This document shows positions 52,401 to 59,560 of a DNA stretch of 64,000 bases, piece by piece (within the stretch, counting starts at the first letter, position 1; every line of letters begins with the position of its first letter). Below the pieces are notes generated by a model that ran no database searches, was not told the DNA's origin, and worked only from the letters and a program-made list of their open reading frames with translations. Made by a program: the position numbers and the translations under genes. The stretch lies in NCBI RefSeq assembly GCF_000384315.1, contig NZ_ARVW01000001.1, positions 2,055,746 to 2,119,745 of the forward strand, written 5' to 3'. This DNA is from Amycolatopsis nigrescens CSC17Ta-90 (GTDB lineage Bacteria; Actinomycetota; Actinomycetes; Mycobacteriales; Pseudonocardiaceae).

Positions 52401-53289
52401 CCGGTTCTCCCCGTACCGGCAGCCCACGTTGTACAACATGTACGGCCCGACCGAGGTCTCGATCGACGCCACCGCCTGGCGGCACGCGAGCTTCGACGGC
52501 CCGGTGCCGATCGGCAGCCCGATCGGGGGCGTAGCGGCACTGGTGCGAGATGACCGGCTTCAAGAAGTCGGCGACGGGCAGGTCGGTGAGCTGTGGGTCG
52601 GCGGTGCCGGGCTGGCACGGGGCTACTGGGGGCGGCCGGCCGAGACGGCCGACGCCTTCCGGCCGGCCCCGGCCGGAGCCCGCGTCTACCGCACCGGTGA
52701 CCAGGTGCGCCGGCTGGCCGGCGGCGAGTTGGAGTTCCACGGCCGGATCGACCGCCAGGTGAAGATCCGCGGGCACCGGGTCGAACCGGGGGAAGCCGAG
52801 GCCGCGCTGCTCCGGCTGCCGGACGTCCTGGAGGCCGCCGTGCTCTCCGTGGCGGGGCGGCTGGTCGCGTTCGTCGTCGTCGCCGCGGACACGGACGTCG
52901 CCGACGTGCGCCGGCGGTTGCGCAAGCAGGCGCCGGACCACCTCGTGCCGTCGCGGCTGGTGCCGGTCGCCGAGCTGGCCCGCGGTCCGTCGGGAAAGGT
53001 CGACTACAGCCGGCTGCAGGAGCTGGCCGGGCCCCCGCGACCGTCCACTTCGGACGTTCCCGCGGATCCGGAGTCGGCGCTCACCCACCTCGTCGCCAGG
53101 ATGCTGGGCATCGCGGAGGTCACCGCCGACGACGAGTTCTTCGCACTCGGCGGTGACTCGCTGAGCGCCGCGCAGCTGGTCACCCGCGCGGCGCGGGAAC
53201 TGCGGCTGCCCCTGACCATGGAGATGCTGCTCCGCGCGCCCTCGTTGCGGGAGCTCATCGCGATGGCCGGGGGAAACAACACCAGATGA
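49435..53289 (+). CDS. Fused acyl-CoA dehydrogenase x2, adenylation domain and carrier protein (NRPS)
   Basis: 1284 residues. Residues about 1-385 are an acyl-CoA dehydrogenase (TALLTEPEAGSDLASL, GTKIWNAKA, and GTSEMMLTIVQANL near the end). About 400-690 is a second, degenerate one (VTGTRWAQAV, RARLVAAGYLLGG, RADTRHQFGRPLSANQSIGHTLA). About 695-1200 is an adenylation domain (YTSGSTGRPKG, SFDPSVWEIF, NMYGPTEVSID, YRTGDQVR, GPSGKVDY). A carrier domain ends it, with phosphopantetheine Ser1242 in LGGDSLSA. There is no condensation domain. By hand alignment to GrsA the specificity residues read D,P,W,T,F,G,M,I,D, a code I do not recognise. Likely role: activate an amino acid, hold it, and dehydrogenate it while attached. 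Confidence 0.9.
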   Translation: MTEFTAAQRRLREEVRSLLGRPELQDELTALGGGATPGHPERHPEHLYRQLGARGLIAPHWPVRYGGRGLGWVEAGIVAEELALHGVPDTAIVNGIYNTGQIVLTAGTPAQRQRVLPWLASGHRLATALLTEPEAGSDLASLRSTATRTATGWTLSGTKIWNAKAHLAEVAICAARTGQGDGYTGISLFLVPLRAEQIRVTALDTTNVETLYEVTFTELPLAADQLLGSAGEGWPLLVGALTLERAGLGYHGRASRWLTALAEYLSHLDGPAGAELDHRVSALWRRLRAGRELAWQAVRTVAAQGVEAAAVPAATAKWFNTELAADVTDLAQAVDGELSAGASSSPLVAAHREAVGLTLAAGTSEMMLTIVQANLRGLLGGATDDRANTADTAGSLTAALRSAHNAGDAGLASPDLGRVALAQLDSERVVAEEKAVLIASAERGHDSPLRPGPLKVQNRPGGGWSVTGTRWAQAVQPAGTDPIELLLPISLDDSSITVALLPADRPGVVVEPAPTVEPPVPSVPCRIHLHDVDVEPADVLRSPDPSGYPAALARARLVAAGYLLGGCRRMLRTALRRADTRHQFGRPLSANQSIGHTLAAAWGRTHAAWSLAERVAADLDRGAAADEVAAVLVLAAEATTEVIRLATRVSGASGLLRLGPVQDFARLARYPTSALGTLSAVRAEAADVRLTGDGTDHADPEPHDCLEPAHESVLPEYRLFEQQARRTPTAVALVCGTEHVTYADLDARANRLAHALRRHGAGPDVPVGVCLQRSADLVVAVLAVLKAGSAYVPLDPAYPPARLHDMIRDSDPAVVLTQEWMREWLPADRLLLCLDTDETVPAQPDTELPGDPHPANLMYVMYTSGSTGRPKGVMVPHGAIANRMAWDRATFPISAADAVLQLTSISFDPSVWEIFCALTSGARLVLPPPDAHLDPPGVIDLILREGVTALTAVPSQIALLAEQEPGLLDCPSLRYVFCGGDVLPQALADRFSPYRQPTLYNMYGPTEVSIDATAWRHASFDGPVPIGSPIGGVAALVRDDRLQEVGDGQVGELWVGGAGLARGYWGRPAETADAFRPAPAGARVYRTGDQVRRLAGGELEFHGRIDRQVKIRGHRVEPGEAEAALLRLPDVLEAAVLSVAGRLVAFVVVAADTDVADVRRRLRKQAPDHLVPSRLVPVAELARGPSGKVDYSRLQELAGPPRPSTSDVPADPESALTHLVARMLGIAEVTADDEFFALGGDSLSAAQLVTRAARELRLPLTMEMLLRAPSLRELIAMAGGNNTR

Positions 53290-53909
53290 GTGCGGAAGAA
53301 CCGGCCATCCGGCTGCTCTGCTTCCCGCCGGCAGGCGGTTATGCGGCGCCGTTTCGCGCTTGGCGTGCGGCGCTGCCGCCCGAGATCGCGGTTCATCCGA
53401 TCGAACCGCCCGACGGGTGCGTGGACGTCGATGCCGTGCTCGCTGCCGTGGAGCCCGAGGTGACCGCACTCGCCGATCGGCCGACCGCCTTGTTCGGCCA
53501 CAGCTTCGGCGCCCTGCTCGCCTACGAACTGGCGCACCGCCTCCGTGCTCGCCGCTTGCCGCTCGCCAGGCTCGCGGTATCGGCGAGCCCGGCACCGCGG
53601 CTGGTAACCCCCGGTTCCCACGCCGCCGCGTCGGACGGCTCGGCCAGGGTCGCGGCCTGGTTCGCGCTGGCGGACGGGTACCTCCCCCAGCCGCGGCCCG
53701 TGCTGGACTGCCCCGTCTCGGTTTTCGGCGGGCTGCAGGACACGACCGTGCAGAGATACCAGCTGGCCGCCTGGCGGGAGTGCACGGCCGGCACGTTCCG
53801 GCTCCGGGTGCTGCCCGGTTCCCACGATCTGCTGCGCGAAGGCGGCACCTACGTGATCCGGGCGCTGGAACGAGATCTCAGCGACGACATCCGATTACCG
53901 GAACTGTAG
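53286..53909 (+). CDS. Thioesterase, type II (contains a TTA codon)
   Basis: 207 residues. LCFPPAGGYAAPFRAW start, nucleophile Ser in FGHSFGALLAYEL, acid in VFGGLQDTTV and His in LPGSHDLL: a stand-alone type II thioesterase. It overlaps the NRPS by 4 nt and would clear the carrier domain or release the product, since the NRPS has no thioesterase domain. A TTA leucine codon lies at 53895-53897, four codons from the end (RLPEL), an unusual codon that in Streptomyces and relatives needs the bldA tRNA. That suggests translation control of the downstream exporter and MbtH through coupling, or simply of this gene. Confidence 0.92.
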   Translation: MSAEEPAIRLLCFPPAGGYAAPFRAWRAALPPEIAVHPIEPPDGCVDVDAVLAAVEPEVTALADRPTALFGHSFGALLAYELAHRLRARRLPLARLAVSASPAPRLVTPGSHAAASDGSARVAAWFALADGYLPQPRPVLDCPVSVFGGLQDTTVQRYQLAAWRECTAGTFRLRVLPGSHDLLREGGTYVIRALERDLSDDIRLPEL

Positions 53910-53921
53910 AAAGGAATCTTC

Positions 53922-54146
53922 GTGCCTCAGGCCGATGAGCCGGACGAGCGCAGCTACGCGGTCGTCGTCAATTCCGAGGAGCAGTACTCCATCTGGCGAT
54001 CCGACCAGGAAGTTCCCGACGGCTGGCAGCGGACCGGCGTATCGGGCACGAAAACCGAGTGCCTCGACCACATCGAATCGGTTTGGACGGACATGCGCCC
54101 GCTCTCCCTGCGGAAATGGATGCAAGAGCGGGCCGCGGCCGGATAG
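53922..54146 (+). CDS. MbtH-like NRPS activator protein
   Basis: 74 residues from GTG 53922 (GAAAGGAATC upstream). The MbtH family pattern is present: YAVVVNSEEQYSIWRSDQEVPDGWQRTG, the conserved Trp residues, and SVWTDMRPLSLRKWMQ. These small proteins bind adenylation domains and help them fold or act. It lies 12 nt after the thioesterase gene and belongs with the single adenylation domain of the cluster. Confidence 0.95.
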   Translation: MPQADEPDERSYAVVVNSEEQYSIWRSDQEVPDGWQRTGVSGTKTECLDHIESVWTDMRPLSLRKWMQERAAAG

Positions 54147-54201
54147 TTCCCCTCATCGCACAACGAAGGCAAGACACGGCAGAGCACGAGAGGACGATCC
54201 G

Positions 54202-55395
54202 ATGTCCGAAGGCGACGGACCCGCGCCACGGCTGCTCGTCGGCTACCGGGCGCTGCTTTCCGCACCGGGGAGCAGCAGGCTGGCGTCCGCGAGCCTGGTG
54301 TCGAAGCTGCCGATCAACATGTTCTCGGTGAGCACCCTGCTGCTGCTGGCCCCTGACTACTCCTATCCGGCGGCGGGTCTCGCGATCAGCACGATGCTGG
54401 TGGCGAACGCGGTGAGCAGCCCGCTGCGCGGCAGGCTCGCCGACCGGTACCCGATCCCCGCCGTGCTCGGCGCGTGCCTTGCCGGCTACCTGGTGGGGGT
54501 CGCCGGCCTGATCGCCGCCGTGGCCGCGCACCTGCCGCTCCTGCTCGTGGTGGCGTCCGTGGCGCTGCTCGGGTTGTGCTTCCCGCCGGTGAGCATCCTG
54601 GTGCGCAGCTACTGGGTCGAGGTCGCCGGCAAGGACAGCGTCACGTCGGTGAACTCGCTGGAGTCCGCGTTCATGGACGTCACGCTGATCACCGGCCCCG
54701 TGCTCGCCACCTGGCTGAGCACCAGCAGCTCGCAGTTCGCGCCGTTCGTCGCCGCCAGTGTGCTGATGGCGCTCGCGGTGGCGCTGATGTCGACGGTGCC
54801 GGTAGCCCCTCGCGGTTCGGGTGCGAGCACCGGCGACTGGCGCGGATCTCTGCGGTCGGTGCCCCTGCGATACCTGCTGGGCGCGCTTTTCTCCTTCTGC
54901 CTGGCGCTTTCCGCGATCGAAGTGCTGCTGCCCATCTACGCCGGGCAGCACGATGCCAGCGAATACAGCGGATGGTTCCTCGCCGGGCTTTCCGTGGGCA
55001 GCATCGCCGGCGCACTGGTGATCGGCCCGAGGCGCTCGTCGCCGCGGTTGATCCTGCCCGCGCTGCTCGGCTTGTTCGGCGCGGGCGCGGTCCTGCTGGC
55101 GCTCGCGATGAGTGCCGGGCCCGTCCTCGTGCTCATCGTGTGCCCGCTCGCCGGGCTCGCGATCGGGGCCACCTTCGCCCACCTCTACACGTCGGTGTGG
55201 AATGCGGCCACGCCCGGCTACGAGAACGAAACGCAGGGCTGGGCGACGAGCTGCTCGACCATCGGCTTCGCGGCCGGCGCGGCCGCCGGCTCCGCGGTCG
55301 CGGACGTCACCGGGGCACCGGCCGTGCTGTTCTTCAGCCCGGCCGTGCTGGCCGTCGCCGCCGGCCTGGTGCTGGCCGGCACCCGTTACCGTTAG
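54202..55395 (+). CDS. MFS transporter, 12 membrane segments
   Basis: 397 residues from ATG 54202 (GAGAGGACG upstream). Twelve hydrophobic segments, with the MFS loop SPLRGRLADRYPIPAVLG between segments 2 and 3 and the matching RRSSPRLILPALLG in the second half. Typical of drug-efflux type transporters that end antibiotic clusters. It may export the cluster product. It follows MbtH by 55 nt and precedes a TetR gene by 29 nt. Confidence 0.93.
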   Translation: MSEGDGPAPRLLVGYRALLSAPGSSRLASASLVSKLPINMFSVSTLLLLAPDYSYPAAGLAISTMLVANAVSSPLRGRLADRYPIPAVLGACLAGYLVGVAGLIAAVAAHLPLLLVVASVALLGLCFPPVSILVRSYWVEVAGKDSVTSVNSLESAFMDVTLITGPVLATWLSTSSSQFAPFVAASVLMALAVALMSTVPVAPRGSGASTGDWRGSLRSVPLRYLLGALFSFCLALSAIEVLLPIYAGQHDASEYSGWFLAGLSVGSIAGALVIGPRRSSPRLILPALLGLFGAGAVLLALAMSAGPVLVLIVCPLAGLAIGATFAHLYTSVWNAATPGYENETQGWATSCSTIGFAAGAAAGSAVADVTGAPAVLFFSPAVLAVAAGLVLAGTRYR

Positions 55396-55424
55396 CTGGC
55401 CCAGGTAACCGGAGGGGGTGCGAC

Positions 55425-56066
55425 ATGGCGGAGGCCGAGACCTCACCCCGCGAGCGTTACCGACGGCAAGTACGCGCGGAGATCAAGCAGCACGCGTGGG
55501 AGCAGATCGCCGTGGCCGGCGCGTCGGGGCTGTCCCTCAAAGCGATCGCCAGGCAGCTGGGCATGACCAGCCCCGCGTTGTACCGCTACTACACCAGCCG
55601 TGACGAACTGCTCACCGAGCTGATCCAGGACGCCTACCGCAGCCTCGCCGACACCATGGCCGCGGCCGCCGAGGACGGCGCCGACCTCGCCGGCCTCGGG
55701 CACGCGATGCGCCGCTGGGCACTCGCCGATCCCCACCGGTACCACCTGCTCTACGGCACACCCGTGCCCGGCTACCAGGCGCCGAAGGACACCACCGCCA
55801 TCGCCTCGCAGATCATGGGCACCTTGCTCCCCGCCTGCGACCAGCCGGCGCGGCATGCCCCGAAAACCGAGTTCGACGACCACCTCGAGCACCGGCTGCT
55901 CGCCGGGCAGCAACACCCGACCGGCGCCACCTTCCACCGCGCCCTGACCTTCTGGACCCGCCTGCACGGCGTGCTCTCCCTGGAACTCGCCGGCCATTTC
56001 ACCGGCATGGACTTCGACCCGGACCGCCTGTTCGAAGCGGAACTGGAGCGGCTGCTCGCTCCGTAG
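55425..56066 (+). CDS. TetR family regulator with WHG-type C-terminal domain
   Basis: 213 residues from ATG 55425 (GGAGGGGGTG upstream). HTH: HAWEQIAVAGASGLSLKAIARQLGMTSPALYRYYTSRDELLTELI. C-terminal part RRWALADPHRYHLLYGTPVPGYQAP... FWTRLHGVLSLELAGHFTGMDFDPDRLF, the WHG domain of many actinobacterial TetR proteins. It is 29 nt after the MFS transporter, so it probably is part of the same transcript and may regulate the exporter or the whole cluster. It meets the MerR gene tail to tail, 7 nt apart. Confidence 0.92.
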   Translation: MAEAETSPRERYRRQVRAEIKQHAWEQIAVAGASGLSLKAIARQLGMTSPALYRYYTSRDELLTELIQDAYRSLADTMAAAAEDGADLAGLGHAMRRWALADPHRYHLLYGTPVPGYQAPKDTTAIASQIMGTLLPACDQPARHAPKTEFDDHLEHRLLAGQQHPTGATFHRALTFWTRLHGVLSLELAGHFTGMDFDPDRLFEAELERLLAP

Positions 56067-56073
56067 CCCCGGG

Positions 56074-56892
56074 TCACTGCCAGGTGGCTGTCTCCGGGTC
56101 GATCCCGTGCGTGCGAGCGCATTCGTCGATGCTCTGCCGGAACCAGGAGGCCAGCCCGAACCGGATTCCGTCGTAGTGGGCGGAGAAGCCGGGGTCGGAC
56201 TCGAACATCCTGCCAAGGCACACCTGCATCTGTCGCGTGAGCGGGAAGAAGTTGGAAAATACTTCGCGGTGGCGTTCGACGAGCGCGTTCGCTTCCTGGC
56301 TGCCCGGAATGACCCCCCGATCGAGGGCACTGCCCAGCTCCAGCTGCAAGGTGGACATCGCCGCGGAGAGCGACTGCCATTGCTCCCGCGTGCGAGAAGC
56401 GGACCGCTCGGCGAACTGCGCCCATTGCGCGGAATCCCCCCACGCCGTGCGGGCCTGCCGGGATCGATGAGCGTCCCAGTCCGCCCCGAAGATCTCCGAC
56501 TGCGCTTCATCGTCGAGGAGGATGCCCCGCTCGTGAGCGTCGGTCATCCGTTCCAGGCGCTCGTCGAGCTGCCGCAGGTCCTTGATGCGCTCGGCGAGCT
56601 GGGCACGCTGCGCACGCAGGGTGTCGCCGATCTCCGCGGTCTGGTCATCGAGAACCTCGCGCACCGCGTCCAGCCCGAGACCAGCCTCCCGGTAGGCGAC
56701 GATTCGGTGCAGCCGTTGCAGGTCCGCGTCGGTGTACTGGCGATAGCCGGCGCTGGTGCGCACCGACGGTGACGCCAAGCCGATCTCGTCCCAGTGATGC
56801 AGCGTGCGGACGGTCACGCCCACCAGCTCGGCGGCCGCGCCCACCGCGACGCCGTCACGATGGGCGCGCTCGCGTTCAACCACGGACCCCAT
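56074..56892 (-). CDS. MerR family regulator with TipAS-type C-terminal domain
   Basis: 272 residues from ATG 56892 (GGAGGGTCACA upstream). Winged helix GVAVGAAAELVGVTVRTLHHWDEIGLASPSVRTSAGYRQYTDADLQRLHRIVAYREAGLGLDAV, coiled coil, then the TipAS-like antibiotic-binding domain (EAQSEIFGADWDAHRSRQARTAWGDS...). TipA-type regulators bind thiopeptides and other ligands. It overlaps the VOC gene by 17 nt and both are read from the MerR-type promoter at 57431-57460. Related genes are often self-activated. Confidence 0.92.
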   Translation of the reverse strand: MGSVVERERAHRDGVAVGAAAELVGVTVRTLHHWDEIGLASPSVRTSAGYRQYTDADLQRLHRIVAYREAGLGLDAVREVLDDQTAEIGDTLRAQRAQLAERIKDLRQLDERLERMTDAHERGILLDDEAQSEIFGADWDAHRSRQARTAWGDSAQWAQFAERSASRTREQWQSLSAAMSTLQLELGSALDRGVIPGSQEANALVERHREVFSNFFPLTRQMQVCLGRMFESDPGFSAHYDGIRFGLASWFRQSIDECARTHGIDPETATWQ

Positions 56893-57421
56893 TGTGACCC
56901 TCCTCCGCCGATCCCGGGGCGACGATCCCGACCGCGGCAAGATCACGCGCCTCCTGGCTGTCCGGATCGAACTCCTGCGCCGCGGTGAACACGACCCGCA
57001 CCCCCTCGGGGGTGATCACCTCGACGTCGCGAGTACGCCACGGCGTATCCCGCGGCCCGGTCACGCTGCCCGGCACGAGCTCCGAACACGCCTCGACCAG
57101 GGGATCGACCTCGCTCAGCACGCACAGGAAACTCACGCTCATCGCCGGCACCTCGGCCGGCTCGGCGCCGGCCGCGGCAGGAACGAGCAGGACATCCTGG
57201 AACGCCCACCGGCGCAGGTGGACCACCTGCCCCGGGACGCTGAACAGTTCGATGAAGCCGAACCCCCGCACCCAGAAATCCGTCGACGCCGCCAAGTCCG
57301 ACGTCGGAACCGTCACGAACACCGGCATCGCGTAGATACCGCGGAACACCTCCGGCGCGACCGCCTTCGGTCCACGCTCGGATACGGGTCCCAGCTCGAA
57401 TGCGTTGAAGAAATCACTCAT
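56876..57421 (-). CDS. VOC (glyoxalase/bleomycin resistance) family protein
   Basis: 181 residues from ATG 57421. VOC fold with paired beta-alpha-beta units: PVFVTVPTSDLAASTDFWVRGFGF and VSFLCVLSEVDPLVEACSEL, then RDVEVITPEGVRVVFTA. Conserved His/Glu pairs of metalloenzyme members are incomplete, so a binding role (as in bleomycin resistance proteins) is as likely as catalysis. It is the first gene of the operon with the MerR/TipAS regulator and lies right after the MerR operator. A combined ligand-sequestering and sensing pair is plausible. Confidence 0.88.
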   Translation of the reverse strand: MSDFFNAFELGPVSERGPKAVAPEVFRGIYAMPVFVTVPTSDLAASTDFWVRGFGFIELFSVPGQVVHLRRWAFQDVLLVPAAAGAEPAEVPAMSVSFLCVLSEVDPLVEACSELVPGSVTGPRDTPWRTRDVEVITPEGVRVVFTAAQEFDPDSQEARDLAAVGIVAPGSAEEGHNGVRG

Positions 57422-57436
57422 GCGGTCTACCGTCAT

Positions 57437-57459
57437 CCCTCACGCAACGTGAGGGTCAA
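57437..57459 (-). promoter_or_regulatory. MerR operator and promoter of the VOC-MerR operon
   Basis: Perfect CCCTCACG-CAA-CGTGAGGG inverted repeat (57437-57455) next to TTGACC (57459-57454, -35 on the minus strand), the standard MerR arrangement in which the operator fills the long spacer. It is 16-38 nt before ATG 57421. A -10 match (GACGGT at 19 nt spacing) is poor, as in MerR promoters that need activation. Confidence 0.75.
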
Positions 57460-57473
57460 GCCCACGGACCCAC

Positions 57474-58199
57474 CTAGCGCGCCGGCGCCGCCATCGGCGC
57501 CGCGGTGGCCCGCACCTCGTCGACGGCCTCCTCGAACAGGTTCACCACGTCCGCGACGAACCGCCACCTCGCCACCCCGAGCCGCCGCAGCGCGCGGCCG
57601 TGGCCCCAGGCCACGGTGACCACCGCACCGATCAGCACCAGCCGCCAGACCACCGTCACCACCGACCGGCCCGGCCGGGACATCGCCGCGAAGGAGTCCC
57701 GCAGCCGCCGGCAGTGGAAGGACACGTGCCGCTGCTCGTCGGCCAGCACCCGCGCGGCCACCTCCGAGGTCAGCGCGTCCCCGCTGCCGTCGCGCAGCGC
57801 CCGGTAGTACCGCAGCGCGACCACTTCGGCGACCATCAGCACCAGCAGTTCCGTGGTCAGGCCGAGAGCACGCCGCAACCGGACGAACACGGTGTCGGTC
57901 CAGTGGGCGGTGATCGTGCGCGTCTTCGCCGCGTTGAGCAGCAGCGCCAGCAGCCGCGCGTGGTTCTGCTCCTCGGCGACGAAGAACCGCACCGCGGTCG
58001 CGTAGGTCTGGTCCCCGGCCCGGTCCGCGCTGGCGATCAGCCTCGCCCCGTCGCCCGCCTCGCCGAGCTGGAACCGCTGGATGCTGCGCACCAGCGCGGG
58101 GTCGAGCCTGGCCCCGCGCGCCCAGTTCGGATCCCCCGCGGCGCGGCGGCGCGCGGCTTCGGCCTCGAAGTCCCGCAGCCACCTGGTGAAGCCGGTCAA
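57474..58199 (-). CDS. Ferritin-like di-iron domain protein with membrane segment
   Basis: 241 residues from TTG 58199, preferred for AGGGGAGACG upstream. Two Glu-x-x-His pairs, EEQNHARLL and DEQRHVSFH, with the companion Glu residues in LGEAGDGARLI and MVAEVVALRYY: the ferritin-like four-helix di-iron layout. A hydrophobic stretch (VVTVVWRLVLIGAVVTVAWG) near residue 185 suggests a membrane link. Function unknown: possible oxidase or hydroxylase. It is transcribed away from the MerR/VOC genes and beside the TetX-like gene. Confidence 0.8.
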   Translation of the reverse strand: MTGFTRWLRDFEAEAARRRAAGDPNWARGARLDPALVRSIQRFQLGEAGDGARLIASADRAGDQTYATAVRFFVAEEQNHARLLALLLNAAKTRTITAHWTDTVFVRLRRALGLTTELLVLMVAEVVALRYYRALRDGSGDALTSEVAARVLADEQRHVSFHCRRLRDSFAAMSRPGRSVVTVVWRLVLIGAVVTVAWGHGRALRRLGVARWRFVADVVNLFEEAVDEVRATAAPMAAPAR

Positions 58200-58314
58200 T
58201 TCGTCTCCCCTGCCATCGTTCCTCTTGAAAGGACGGTTGAGCACGTGCCGAGGTTGGCCCACGACTGCCCGGCCCTGGCACCGAGCAGCTCAAAGCCAGT
58301 AGCGTTGGCGAACC

Positions 58315-59439
58315 CTAGTCCCCGTGGAACAGGTCGGTCAGATGCTCGGGGAGGTTGTCGCCGAACACGCTTTCGAGGAGGAAGTCGTGCTCGATCGGGG
58401 TCGCGCTGCGGGTGAACATGGCCTGCTCGTATTCGGTGAGGGCCGCCTCGACGTCGCCGGGGTGTGCAGCGAGGGCCTTGCCGAGTTCCGCACCGTCCAA
58501 CATGGCCAGGTTGGCGCCTTCGCCGTTCGGGGCTGTGAGGTGGGCGGCGTCGCCGACGAGGGTTGCTCCCGGTAAGCGATCCCACCGGTGCCCGATCGGC
58601 AGGGTGTAGTGCGGGCGCTGGACCGGTGCGGTGTCGGCGTCGGTGATCAGTGCGGTGAGCTCCGGCGCCCAGCCGTCGAACTCCCGCGCGATCCGCGCGG
58701 CGGCCGCGGCCGGATCGGTGAAATCGATGGCGGCGAACCAGTCCAGCGGCCTGGCGAGATCCACGTAGGCGTGCAGGGTGTCGCCGCTTTCCCGGTGCGC
58801 GTTGATCGCCTTGCCCGGCGTCGGCCCGTGCACGAACATCGACCCGCCGCCGACCGCTTTCGCGGTGGCGGGGTGCCGGGTGTCGGCGTCGTACAGGTAG
58901 GTCTCGACGAACGACGTGCCGACGTACTCGGGTGTGGCGTCGATGAGTAGCGGCCGGACCCGTGACCAGGCGCCGTCCGCGCCGACCAGCAGGCTCGCGA
59001 CGACGGTGCTGCCGTCGGCGAAGGTCACCTCGTGGCGGCCCTCCCCCATGGCACGGACACCGCTGACCTTGTGGCCCCACCGGACGGTGCCGGCCGGCAG
59101 CGAGTCGAGCAGCAGCCGGCGCAGCTCGCCGCGCTGCACCTCGGGGCGGCCACCCGAGCCGTCGTCGACCTTGTCGAACAGGACGGTCCCGTCCTGGTCG
59201 AGGATCCGCATTGCCTGGCGGCCCTCCAGGATGAGGCCGCGGAACTCGTCCATCAGCCCGGCCGCCTCGACGGCGAGCTGCCCGTTGTAGTCGTGGATGT
59301 CGAGCATCCCGCCCTGCAGGCGCGACATGGGAGACGGCTCCGCCTCGTAGACCGTGACCGGGATTCCGTGCACGTGCAGCACGCGGGCGAGGGTGAGCCC
59401 GCCGAGTCCGGCACCGATGATCGTGACTGGGGTGTGCAT
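58315..59439 (-). CDS. FAD-dependent aromatic monooxygenase, TetX-like
   Basis: 374 residues from ATG 59439 (GAAGGAGCCGC upstream). FAD motif TIIGAGLGGLTLARVLHVHGI, the DG motif SLLVGADGAWSRVRP and the GD motif TLVGDAAHLTAPNGEGANLAM, the three classical elements of group A flavoprotein monooxygenases. Closest by pattern to TetX-like/PhzS-like actinobacterial members, which hydroxylate aromatic or polyketide compounds; resistance to tetracyclines cannot be claimed. It is divergent from the hydrolase-methyltransferase fusion at 59561, with the repeat-rich region 59494-59545 between them. Confidence 0.9.
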   Translation of the reverse strand: MHTPVTIIGAGLGGLTLARVLHVHGIPVTVYEAEPSPMSRLQGGMLDIHDYNGQLAVEAAGLMDEFRGLILEGRQAMRILDQDGTVLFDKVDDGSGGRPEVQRGELRRLLLDSLPAGTVRWGHKVSGVRAMGEGRHEVTFADGSTVVASLLVGADGAWSRVRPLLIDATPEYVGTSFVETYLYDADTRHPATAKAVGGGSMFVHGPTPGKAINAHRESGDTLHAYVDLARPLDWFAAIDFTDPAAAAARIAREFDGWAPELTALITDADTAPVQRPHYTLPIGHRWDRLPGATLVGDAAHLTAPNGEGANLAMLDGAELGKALAAHPGDVEAALTEYEQAMFTRSATPIEHDFLLESVFGDNLPEHLTDLFHGD

Positions 59440-59493
59440 TGCGGCTCCTTCGAGGTTGTGCCTGGACTTCCTTTCCAGACACTCGCGCGGGCC

Positions 59494-59545
59494 GCTGGCA
59501 CGGGGCGCACACGGCGCTGGCACACCCCTGACGCACCGTGCCAGC
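59494..59545. promoter_or_regulatory. Three GCTGGCAC repeats at 22-bp spacing
   Basis: GCTGGCAC at 59494-59501 and 59516-59523, then its inverse GTGCCAGC at 59538-59545. The starts are exactly 22 bp apart, about two helical turns, so all lie on one face. The outer two extend to a perfect 10-bp inverted repeat (GCTGGCACGG/CCGTGCCAGC). Lies in the divergent promoter gap. Candidate operator array; the regulator may be the winged-helix protein at 61311. Confidence 0.55.
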
Positions 59546-59560
59546 GCTACGGTGATGCGC

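Noticed and set aside
58315..59439. Tetracycline resistance gene (TetX)
   Set aside because: Only general flavin monooxygenase motifs support the similarity; resistance cannot be read from them.
59497..59513. TGGCAC box that resembles a sigma-54 -24 element
   Set aside because: Actinobacteria lack sigma-54 and there is no proper -12 TTGC at the required spacing; the repeats explain the motif.
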